Assembly: GCF_016522505.1 (NCBI RefSeq)
Contig: NZ_JAEHOH010000001.1
Coordinates: 186,001-250,000, forward strand
Direction of reading: 5' to 3'
Length of the DNA stretch: 64,000 bases
From: Leucobacter chromiisoli
GTDB lineage: Bacteria; Actinomycetota; Actinomycetes; Actinomycetales; Microbacteriaceae
Below are positions 26,134-33,287 of the stretch, piece by piece. The position numbers and the translations under genes are program-made. The notes under the pieces were generated by a model that worked only from the letters and a program-made list of their open reading frames with translations, was not told the DNA's origin and made no database searches. Each line of letters opens with the position of its first letter. The first letter of the stretch is position 1.

Positions 26134-27819
26134 ATGTTCGGAAACATGAGCGGGCCGCTCCTGACACTCATCGGGATCTGGGGCGTGGTCGGCCTGGCAT
26201 TCTTCGTCTGGTACCTCTGGGCCATGGCGCGCCTGTTCCCCCGGATCGGGCTGCCCGCTTCGCACGGCTGGATCCCGATCTGGAACCTGTGGCAGCTCAT
26301 GAACCGCACCGGCCTCCCCGGCTGGGTGAGCCTGCTGGTGCTCGTGCCCGGGCTCGGGGTCGTGCCCTTCGTCTTCGGCGTCATCGCGATCCACCGCATC
26401 AACACCGAGGCCGGCCTCGGCGCGGGATACACGGTGCTCGGCGCCTTCATCCCGCCCCTGTGGGCCACGCTCGCGGCCAACTCCTTCGCCGAGACGGCGC
26501 CGCTCCGGCAGCCCGCCGGCGTCGGCGGCTCCGGGGGGTACGGCGGCACCGGGGGGTACGGCGGCTCCGGCGGCGGGTATGCCGCAGGTCCGGGTGCCGC
26601 CGCCCAGGCGCAGCAGGGGTACGGCGCCCCTCCGGCGCCTCCGGCGCCTGCACCGGCCCACGCCCTGCCGCCGGTCCCGCCGCAGCATCTCGCTCCGCAG
26701 CAGCCGGCCGCGCAGCAGCCGGCTTCGCAGCAGCCGGCGCCGCTCCCGCCCCAGCCCTCGGAGCAGCCCGCGCGGCCTGCCCCGCTGCCCTGGGAGACGG
26801 TCGCCGAGCCGGCCGTCTTCGAGGAGCCGACGCCGACGGACCGGTGGGGCCTGAGCTCCACGACCGAGCGGGAGTTCGAGCGCCTCGCCTCGGAGGATCT
26901 GCAGGCGCCGCCCGCGGCCCCGCTCGCCCCGGCCCCGGCGCCGCGCCCAGCGGCCTGGTCCGAGCTCGCGCCGCCTCCGGCCCCTGAGCCCGCCGCTGCT
27001 CCAGCGCCCGAGCCCGCCGCGACTTCCGCGTCGCAGCCTCCGCTGCCCCCGGCGCCCCCCGCGCCTCCCACGGCGACCGGGGCGACCGGGGCTACTGCGG
27101 CGCCCGGGGCGCCATCAGGGGCCGCGCAGACGCCGCCGGTGCCTCCGGTGCACCCGGCGGCCGTGCCCCAGCACACCGGCCCGGCTGCTTCCCGTCACAC
27201 GACGACCTCCCCGCCGCGCCACACCGGTCCCGCCGCGCCCCGGCGACCGGCGGTTCCCGCCGCGGCCGAGGCGCCGGTGTCGAAGCAGGCCGAGGCGCCC
27301 GCGCCGAAGCCGGCCGAGGCGCCGGTGCCGAAGCGGGCCGAGGCGCCGGTCGAGCGGGACGACCGGGCCGTGCACTCCGAGGCGCGCCGGGATCCCGAGT
27401 CTGCGGCGCCCGCCCCCTCCTCGATCGACGAGCTGTTCGCCCGGGAGGACGACCTCGACCGCACCGTCGTCGCGGCGCGCCCGCCCCGGCAGAACTGGGT
27501 GCTCGTGCTGCCCGACGGCGAGGAGATCCCGCTCCCCGGCGGCGACGTCGTCGTCGGACGCAAACCGCAGGCTGTCGCCGGCTCGACGGTGCTGGCGATC
27601 CCCGATCCGACCAGGACGCTCTCCAAGTCGCACGCGCGCATGCGCTTCGACGGCGAGAGCTGGACCATCGAGGATCTCGGCTCGACCAACGGGCTCGTCC
27701 TGGTCGCGGAAAGCGGCGAGGAGATCGAGGCGGTGCCCGGGCAGGCGGTTCTCGCGACCGAGCAGATGATCATCGGCACCCTCGAGGTCGCCCTGCGAAG
27801 GGCCGGTGACGCGCGCTGA
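26134..27819 (+). CDS. FHA-domain membrane protein with long Pro/Ala linker
   Basis: The 561-residue protein begins with a four-helix membrane domain resembling DUF5684 (about residues 1-120; SHGWIPIWNLWQL). A disordered linker rich in Gly, Tyr, Pro, Ala and Gln runs from about 125 to 420. A C-terminal forkhead-associated (FHA) domain follows (about 455-555), with GRKPQA, SKSHARM and DLGSTNGL, which hold the phospho-threonine-binding residues. Immediately before the domain lies EDDLDRTVVAARP with Thr about 444. That position matches the phosphorylated Thr of GarA/OdhI-type FHA proteins, whose own FHA domain binds it in an off state. Kinase and phosphatase genes sit in the same operon. Confidence 0.9.
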   Translation: MFGNMSGPLLTLIGIWGVVGLAFFVWYLWAMARLFPRIGLPASHGWIPIWNLWQLMNRTGLPGWVSLLVLVPGLGVVPFVFGVIAIHRINTEAGLGAGYTVLGAFIPPLWATLAANSFAETAPLRQPAGVGGSGGYGGTGGYGGSGGGYAAGPGAAAQAQQGYGAPPAPPAPAPAHALPPVPPQHLAPQQPAAQQPASQQPAPLPPQPSEQPARPAPLPWETVAEPAVFEEPTPTDRWGLSSTTEREFERLASEDLQAPPAAPLAPAPAPRPAAWSELAPPPAPEPAAAPAPEPAATSASQPPLPPAPPAPPTATGATGATAAPGAPSGAAQTPPVPPVHPAAVPQHTGPAASRHTTTSPPRHTGPAAPRRPAVPAAAEAPVSKQAEAPAPKPAEAPVPKRAEAPVERDDRAVHSEARRDPESAAPAPSSIDELFAREDDLDRTVVAARPPRQNWVLVLPDGEEIPLPGGDVVVGRKPQAVAGSTVLAIPDPTRTLSKSHARMRFDGESWTIEDLGSTNGLVLVAESGEEIEAVPGQAVLATEQMIIGTLEVALRRAGDAR

Positions 27820-28652
27820 TGACCGCGGCAGCGACGGCCCCGGTGCTCGACTACGCCTCGCGCACCGATCCCGGGCTGCGCCGCGAGGTGAACGAGGACG
27901 CCGTGCTCGCGCAGGATCCGTGCTTTCTCGTGGCCGACGGCATGGGCGGGCACGAGGCGGGAGACCGAGCCAGTCGGGCGGCGATCGACGTGTTCGTCGA
28001 GCTCCTGGCCGCCGGTGCGGGACCGCTCGGCCTCGGTGAGGTCGAGACCGCGATCGAGAACGCGCGCTACGCGGTGGCGGACATCGCCCGGCACTCGGCT
28101 CGCGGCGCGGGGTGCACCCTCACCGGGGTGGTGCGCGTCGAGCACGAGGGCGAGCCGTTCTGGTACGTGCTGAACGTCGGCGACTCGCGGGTGTACCTGC
28201 ACCGCGGCACCGAGCTGACGCAGTTGACCGCGGACCACTCGCTGCGGGAGGAACTGCTGGCGAGGGGCATCACCGATGCCGACACGACCCCCCGCAACGT
28301 CATCACCCGCGCGCTCGGATCCGAGGACCCGAGGCACGACGCCTGGCTGCTCCCGATCCAGACCGGCGCGCGCCTGCTGATCTGCTCGGACGGTCTCACC
28401 ACCGAGCTCTCCGATGCCGAGCTGCTCGCGGTGCTGACCGTCGGCGGGCGGCCGGCCTCCGTCGCGGACGAGCTGCTGCGGCGGGCGTGCGAGTCGGGCG
28501 GCCGGGACAACATCTCCTTGATCGTCGTCGACACCGTCTCGGGCGGCAGCGGCGAGGGGGCCGGCGCTCGGCCGTGGGAGACGGGCACCGTCGGCCCGAC
28601 CGGGGCCGACGATGACACGCTGGAGCGCACGCTCCCGGGGAGGCACCGGTGA
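27819..28652 (+). CDS. PP2C-family Ser/Thr protein phosphatase
   Basis: The 277-residue cytoplasmic protein has the full set of PP2C metal-binding motifs: VNEDAVLA, FLVADGMGGHEAGDRAS (about residues 42-58), GAGCTLTG, NVGDSRVYL, LLICSDGLTTEL and GGRDNISLIVVD. It removes phosphate from Ser/Thr and should oppose the kinase at 13980, as PstP does for PknB. The start overlaps the FHA stop (TGATG), so the two are made together. It has no membrane segment, unlike PstP, and ends in a short polar tail with HTL-type Thr residues. Confidence 0.95.
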   Translation: MTAAATAPVLDYASRTDPGLRREVNEDAVLAQDPCFLVADGMGGHEAGDRASRAAIDVFVELLAAGAGPLGLGEVETAIENARYAVADIARHSARGAGCTLTGVVRVEHEGEPFWYVLNVGDSRVYLHRGTELTQLTADHSLREELLARGITDADTTPRNVITRALGSEDPRHDAWLLPIQTGARLLICSDGLTTELSDAELLAVLTVGGRPASVADELLRRACESGGRDNISLIVVDTVSGGSGEGAGARPWETGTVGPTGADDDTLERTLPGRHR

Positions 28653-29374
28653 GCCGGGGCGGCGAGGAGCCGGTGGGCCGGGATGCGGGCCCGGTGGGCG
28701 GGGACGACGAGGATCCGGTGGAGGATCGCACGGTCGTGGCCTCGCGGCTCGACGAGACCGTCGTCGTGGCGCGGCGGGCCCCGTCGGCCGACGAGCTCGA
28801 CCGCACGGTGGTCTCGGACCGGCTCGGCCGCACCGTCGTCGCCTCGCGTTCCCGTGACGCGGCTGCGCCCTCCGAGCCGCGGGGCGAGAAGCGGGACCGG
28901 TGGTCGCGTGGCGATGAGCCGGACCGGTCGCGTGGCGATGAGCCGGATGATCGGGCTGCCGGCGGATCGTTCCGTGGGACTCGCAGCGGTGCCGGATCGG
29001 CGCCGTCCACGGGGCGTCGCACGGGGAAGGGCCTCGATCCCTCGCGGCGCATCCCCGCTGTGCCCGGCGATGTCCCCTGGGCGTCGACGCCCGTGCCCGA
29101 ACCCGGGGTGCGACCGGGGCTTCCCGTCGTGTACGGCGCCCGGCCGCCCGCGGATGGCGGGCCCGAAGAGCCGGACGGGATCCGGCGCAGGCTGGGCCCC
29201 CCTCCGGCGGCCCCGGCGTCTCCCCTCGCCGCCGAGCAGGCACCGCGCCCAGCCCTGCCCTCACTTGAGCGGCGGACGAGGCGGAGGCGCGTCGTCACAC
29301 TCGCCTGCTACACCGCCGCGATCCTCGTCTCGGGTTTCGGCCTCTGGGGCGTCGCCGTGCTGGCGTTCGGCTAG
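28649..29374 (+). CDS. Single-pass membrane protein with four TVV motifs; probable FHA ligand
   Basis: The 241-residue protein has no recognised domain. Its N-terminus holds four similar motifs, DRTVVAS (Thr about 28), DETVVVA (37), DRTVVSD (53) and GRTVVAS (62). The spacing is 9, 16 and 9 residues. The motif LDRTVVA also precedes the FHA domain encoded two genes upstream. A basic, Pro/Gly/Ser-rich disordered middle follows, then one C-terminal helix (about 216-238), so the motifs lie in the cytoplasm. The likely role is a kinase substrate that recruits the FHA protein; this is inference from motif sharing. GTG 28649 overlaps the phosphatase stop by four bases. It is the last gene of the operon. 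Confidence 0.7.
   Translation: MSRGGEEPVGRDAGPVGGDDEDPVEDRTVVASRLDETVVVARRAPSADELDRTVVSDRLGRTVVASRSRDAAAPSEPRGEKRDRWSRGDEPDRSRGDEPDDRAAGGSFRGTRSGAGSAPSTGRRTGKGLDPSRRIPAVPGDVPWASTPVPEPGVRPGLPVVYGARPPADGGPEEPDGIRRRLGPPPAAPASPLAAEQAPRPALPSLERRTRRRRVVTLACYTAAILVSGFGLWGVAVLAFG
28902..28947 (+). repeat. 24-bp in-frame tandem duplication
   Basis: GGTCGCGTGGCGATGAGCCG plus two bases is repeated with a 24-base period at 28902-28923 and 28926-28947, giving SRGDEPDR-SRGDEPDD in the linker of the TVV-motif protein. It looks like recent slippage and keeps the frame. Confidence 0.8.
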
Positions 29375-29627
29375 GGACGAGCTGTCGGCGGCCGGCGGTC
29401 GGCTGTCGGTTGTCAGCTGTCGGCTGTCGTGGACGTCCCGTCCGCCCGACCGTTCCGCCCGTCCCGTCCGGCCGGCCCGTCGGTCCGCTCCGCCCGTGCC
29501 GACCGGCCGTTCCGACCGGTCCGTCGGTCCGCTCCGCCCGTCAGCCTGTCCCACCCGACCTGAACGCGCTTCGACCCTGTCCTCGATCCGGGTCGAGCCT
29601 ATGCTGCGGGACGGTGAGGTCCAGCTC
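29375..29627. repeat. Repeat-rich intergenic stretch before the HNH gene
   Basis: I see no gene here. The first part (29390-29430) repeats GTCGGCTGTCG-like units. The second (29440-29545) is built of CCGTCCCGTCCGG-like units, including a 21-base direct repeat (29477-29497 and 29521-29541) beginning CCGTCGGTCCGCTC. The composition suggests slippage-prone DNA at the edge of the operon. Confidence 0.6.
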
Positions 29628-29654
29628 CTGTGCATAACCGGAGCTTATCCACAG
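29628..29654. promoter_or_regulatory. Inverted pair of DnaA-box-like sequences upstream of the HNH gene
   Basis: CTGTGCATAA (29628-29637) and TTATCCACAG (29645-29654) form an inverted repeat with one mismatch around a seven-base spacer. The second arm contains TTATCCACA, a perfect consensus DnaA box, and the first a one-mismatch box in opposite orientation. A further ATGCACA (29655-29661) mirrors TGTGCAT (29629-29635). About 130 bases separate it from the start of the HNH gene. Confidence 0.65.
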
Positions 29655-29793
29655 ATGCACATCGCGGACGCGCAGCCAAGTGATTCCTCCTCCAAAATTC
29701 ACCGGAAAACACTTCTCTCACGTCCTCCGAGATCGGCGTGATTCCGCGGCTCCGGGCGGGGCGAATGTCAGTGGTCCGGTCCATACTTCGGAC

Positions 29794-31440
29794 ATGAGCA
29801 TCCCTTTCCGTTCCGGCACCGAGCAGCACCGGCTGCTGGGTGCGGCGGTGACGGAACTCGTCGATATCGATCGTCAGATCCGCCGGCTCGAGGCGCGGCG
29901 AATGGCGGGCTTGGCGCGCGTCCGGGAGATCGCGCACCAGGAGGCCGATGCGGCTCGCGCCGAGGCGGCTTCGGAGGGGCGTCGGCTCGGATACGAGCAC
30001 GACGGTGTCGTGCACCGTGCTGCAGAAGCAGAGGTCGCCTTCGCTCTCGGGGTCTCGGATCGCGCGGTCGCGAGGCAGATCGATCATGCCGACCGGGTCA
30101 TGACCGACTACCCGGTGACGCATGCCGCCCTTGCGGCGGGCCGGATCGCGCTGGGCCACACGACCGGAATCGCGGATGCGGGAGCGGTGATCCGAGACGC
30201 CGGTGCGCGACGAGCGTATGAGGCGGAGGCGCTCGCCTATGCGGTTCGGGAGTCGCCGAACCGGACCCGCCGCATCGCGAAGATCCTCGCGGACAAGTAC
30301 GCGGCGACCACGTTCGAGGAACGTCATCAGACGGCCAGAGAGCGGCGCCTCATCTCGGTGACGCCCGTTGACGATGGGATGGCGGAACTGAAGGCGATCA
30401 TGGACGCGAGCAGCGCGCACGCGATCTATGATCGGCTCTGCCAGCAGGCTCGGCTCGTGCAGGACGCCGAACGCGCGTCCGCGGCGGAGGCGAAGCGTGC
30501 CGCGACCCGGGATACCGGGGTCGACGTGCCGGGCGTTCGGCCGCTGGACCACATCCGGGCCGATCTCGCGGCCGACATCCTGCTGCACGGAGCCCCGTCC
30601 AACGACCTCGGCGAGATCGATCTGAGCAGCATCCGGGCTCGTGTCCAGGTCACGGTGCCCGTGCTGTCCCTCCTGCCCGCCACGCGCGCCGTGTCTGAAG
30701 CAGGGGACAACGATCCCGGTGCGCACGGTGGCGATGGTGAGCGCGGCGGCGTCGGTGCATGCGGCGATGCCGATGAGCGCGGCGATGCCGGTGCGCGCGG
30801 TGGAGATGGTGAGCGCGGCGATGCCGCATCCGAGCGCCATTACCTGCGCGTCGCAGGCCTGCAGGGCGCGGCCGTGCTGGCGGGCTACGGGCCCATCGAC
30901 GCCGCGACCGCACGTCTGCTGGCCGGTCTCTCGGCGGGGTGGGATCGCATCAGCTGCCATCCGATCACCGGCGGCGTCCTCGGTGTGGATCGCTATCGAC
31001 CCTCGGCGCAGGTCCGCCGCTTCGTCATCGCGAGGGACACGCAGTGCCGGTTCCCCGGCTGCACCGTGGTCGCGCACCGCGCAGACCTCGACCACACGGT
31101 CGACGCGGCACAGGGTGGCGCGACCTCGACGAAGAACCTGGCGGTGCTCTGCCGCCGGCATCACGTGCTGAAGCACCGCACCGGGATGACGGTCGCGCAA
31201 TCTCCGGGCGGTGCGCTCGAGTGGACGTCGAGCCTGCGGAGGAGGCTTCGGGACACCCCGGTGTCGCGAGTGATGTTCCGGGCCGTCCGGGAAGCGCCCG
31301 AAGCGGGAGCGACTCCCGGATCGAGGCGAAGCGGCACCGGGGGACGGGAGCCGACCGGGAATGCCGCGAGGCCGAGAACGACGGTCGAGCCGCGAGGCCC
31401 CGCTCCGCCTCGACGCGAGCCCGCGCCGCCGCCGTTCTGA
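29794..31440 (+). CDS. DUF222 and HNH endonuclease domain protein (13E12 repeat family)
   Basis: The 548-residue protein has the N-terminal DUF222 region (about residues 10-330), a variable low-complexity segment (30718-30828), and a C-terminal HNH domain. The HNH domain runs CRFPGCTVVAHRADLDHTVD, then AQGGATSTKNLAVLCRRHHV and LKH, so the zinc Cys residues and the catalytic DH and HH are present. Such genes are multicopy in actinobacteria and are often treated as selfish or mobile-like, but a role is not established. ATG 29794 begins the usual MSIPFRSG-like N-terminus; the longer frame upstream is unlikely. The segment GGDGERGG...GDAGARGG is encoded by an imperfect tandem repeat. Confidence 0.85.
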   Translation: MSIPFRSGTEQHRLLGAAVTELVDIDRQIRRLEARRMAGLARVREIAHQEADAARAEAASEGRRLGYEHDGVVHRAAEAEVAFALGVSDRAVARQIDHADRVMTDYPVTHAALAAGRIALGHTTGIADAGAVIRDAGARRAYEAEALAYAVRESPNRTRRIAKILADKYAATTFEERHQTARERRLISVTPVDDGMAELKAIMDASSAHAIYDRLCQQARLVQDAERASAAEAKRAATRDTGVDVPGVRPLDHIRADLAADILLHGAPSNDLGEIDLSSIRARVQVTVPVLSLLPATRAVSEAGDNDPGAHGGDGERGGVGACGDADERGDAGARGGDGERGDAASERHYLRVAGLQGAAVLAGYGPIDAATARLLAGLSAGWDRISCHPITGGVLGVDRYRPSAQVRRFVIARDTQCRFPGCTVVAHRADLDHTVDAAQGGATSTKNLAVLCRRHHVLKHRTGMTVAQSPGGALEWTSSLRRRLRDTPVSRVMFRAVREAPEAGATPGSRRSGTGGREPTGNAARPRTTVEPRGPAPPRREPAPPPF

Positions 31441-31464
31441 GCCCTCGCGGTCGAGCCGCCGAGC

Positions 31465-31580
31465 GGATCCGCCAACCGGCTCCGCCAACCAGCTCCGCCG
31501 ACCAGCTCCGCCGAGCGGATCCGCCAACCAGCTCCGCCGACCGGCTCCGCCGAGCGGCTCCGGCGACCGGCTCCGCCGGC
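31465..31580. repeat. 13-bp tandem minisatellite, about nine copies
   Basis: Units of GGCTCCGCCGACC and close variants (GGATCCGCCAACC, AGCTCCGCCGACC) run head to tail from 31465 with a strict 13-base period. They fill most of the 202-base gap between the HNH gene and putP. The unit length is not a multiple of three and no frame is preserved. It is not palindromic, so it is not itself a terminator. Confidence 0.9.
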
Positions 31581-31613
31581 TTCCGCGGTCGCGGCAGTGC
31601 AGCCCGACGCCGG

Positions 31614-31643
31614 GGGCGGGGAGCCGACCCCGGCTCCCCGCCC
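31614..31643. terminator. Bidirectional terminator between the HNH gene and putP
   Basis: GGGCGGGGAGCCG and CGGCTCCCCGCCC form a 13-base perfect stem with a four-base loop. It ends on the putP stop codon and can serve both convergent genes. Confidence 0.85.
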
Positions 31644-33142
31644 TAGCGCTTCTCGACGACGAGCATCGTGCCCGTGGCGGTGAATTCGTCCTCGATCTCC
31701 TCGTTGCGGTTGTAGGTGGCGAGACTGACGACGATCGCCGCGAGGCCCGCGAAAACGAACCCGGGCAGCAGCTCGTAGAGATCGAAGATGCCACCCTCGG
31801 GGGCGCTCCACAGGAAGACGGTCAACGAGCCGACGACCATCGCCGCGAGCGCACCCCAGTTGGTGAGCTTGCGCCAGTACAGGCTCAGCAGGACGATCGG
31901 CCCGAAGGAGGCGCCGAAGCCGGCCCAGGCGAAGCTGACGAGGCCCAGGATGGAGTCGTTCGGGTTGATCGCGAGCAGCGCTGCGACGACGGCGACCGCG
32001 AGCACGCAGGCGCGTCCCAGCATGACGAGCGACCTCTCGGACGGCGGCGTCTTGCGCACGACCTTGTAGAGATCCTCGACGAGGGCCGAGGAGCAGACGA
32101 TGAGCTGGCTCGAGAAGGTGCTCATGATGGCGGCGAGCACCGCCGCGAGCACGAGCCCGGCGACGAGGGGGTGCAGCAGCGCCTGCGACATCATGAGCAC
32201 GATCGTCTCGGGATCCGCGAGATCGATATCGTTCTGCGACACGTAGGCGACGCCGACGAGACCCGAGAAAACGGCGCCGGCCAGCGAGATCACCTGCCAG
32301 GTCACGCCGATGCGGCGCGCGCTCTTCGCCTCCTGAGGCGTGCGCAGCGCCATGAACCGCACCACGATGTGCGGTTGGCCGAAGTAGCCGAGACCCCAGG
32401 CGAGGCCCGAGAGCACCCCGATGATGGTGACCGAGGTGAGGCCGGTGCCGCCGAACAGGTCGAAGTGACTGGGGTCGAGATCGCGCACGAGCGACATCGC
32501 CTCTCCGACTCCGCCGACCGAGACGACCGCCGCGACCGGCACGATGACGACCGCGATGACCAGCATGAGGCCCTGCACGACATCGGTGAGCGAGGCTCCG
32601 AGGAAGCCGCCGAAGAGGGTGTAGCCGAGCGTGACCACCGTGACGAGCACCATGCCCCAGATGTAGTCGCCGTCGAAGGCGCTCTGGAAGAAGACCCCGC
32701 CCGCGACCATGCCGGAGGAGACGTAGAGCGTGAAGAAGACCAGGATGATGACGCTCGAGACGATGCGCAGCAGCCGCGTCTTGTCCCGGGTGCGGTTCTC
32801 GAAGAAGCTCGGCAGGGTGATCGAGTTCCTCGACACCTGCGTGTAGGCGCGCAGGCGGGGGGCCACCACGAGCCAGTTGAGGTAGGCGCCGAGGGTCAGC
32901 CCGATGGCGATCCACGCCTCGATGAGGCCGGCGAGGTAGACGGCGCCCGGCAGGCCCATGATGAGCCAGCCCGACATGTCGGATGCGCCGGCGCTGAGCG
33001 CGGCGACCCACGGCGGCAGCCCGCGGCCCGCGAGCATGTAGCCCTCGTGGCCCGAGGTGCGGCGGTACGCGAGGTAGCCGATGAGGAGCATGGCGGCGAA
33101 GTACACGCCGAGCGCGATGTAGAGATAGACGCTGTCGGACAT
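31643..33142 (-). CDS. putP: Sodium/proline symporter
   Basis: The 499-residue protein belongs to the sodium:solute symporter family, with about 13 hydrophobic helices. Features typical of PutP include MLAGRGLPPWVAALSAGASDMSGWLIMGLPG near residues 40-70 (sodium and proline site, with the ASDMSGW core), SRNSITLPSFFENR, and GGFLGASLTDVVQGL. It imports proline with sodium. Two ATGs are adjacent; the second (33142) has better spacing from AGGAAGG. It lies 145 bases downstream of putA on the same strand, which supports proline as substrate and a putA-putP operon. Confidence 0.93.
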   Translation of the reverse strand: MSDSVYLYIALGVYFAAMLLIGYLAYRRTSGHEGYMLAGRGLPPWVAALSAGASDMSGWLIMGLPGAVYLAGLIEAWIAIGLTLGAYLNWLVVAPRLRAYTQVSRNSITLPSFFENRTRDKTRLLRIVSSVIILVFFTLYVSSGMVAGGVFFQSAFDGDYIWGMVLVTVVTLGYTLFGGFLGASLTDVVQGLMLVIAVVIVPVAAVVSVGGVGEAMSLVRDLDPSHFDLFGGTGLTSVTIIGVLSGLAWGLGYFGQPHIVVRFMALRTPQEAKSARRIGVTWQVISLAGAVFSGLVGVAYVSQNDIDLADPETIVLMMSQALLHPLVAGLVLAAVLAAIMSTFSSQLIVCSSALVEDLYKVVRKTPPSERSLVMLGRACVLAVAVVAALLAINPNDSILGLVSFAWAGFGASFGPIVLLSLYWRKLTNWGALAAMVVGSLTVFLWSAPEGGIFDLYELLPGFVFAGLAAIVVSLATYNRNEEIEDEFTATGTMLVVEKR

Positions 33143-33250
33143 CATTGTCCTTCCTGAGAGGTACGGTGCTGAGCAGCCGGGGCTGCGGGGAGCCGGGCGG
33201 GGCCGCGGCGAAGCGGCGCGGGGCCGCCGGAGACGGGGTGAACCGGGATC

Positions 33251-33281
33251 ATGCCTCCACCCTGGCACAGGGCGGAGGCAT
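33251..33281 (-). terminator. Hairpin between putA and putP
   Basis: ATGCCTCC/GGAGGCAT and CCCTG/CAGGG form a 13-pair stem with one A-C mismatch and a GCA loop. It starts seven bases after the putA stop. It could end putA transcription, partly uncouple putP, or protect the putA message. Confidence 0.65.
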
Positions 33282-33287
33282 GAGGGG

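Noticed and set aside
29645-29653. Perfect DnaA box as part of a replication origin
   Set aside because: Only two boxes are present, with no dnaA, dnaN, gyrB or parAB nearby.
31465-31580. Tandem repeats as a CRISPR array
   Set aside because: The units are 13 bases with no spacers between them, and no cas genes are present.
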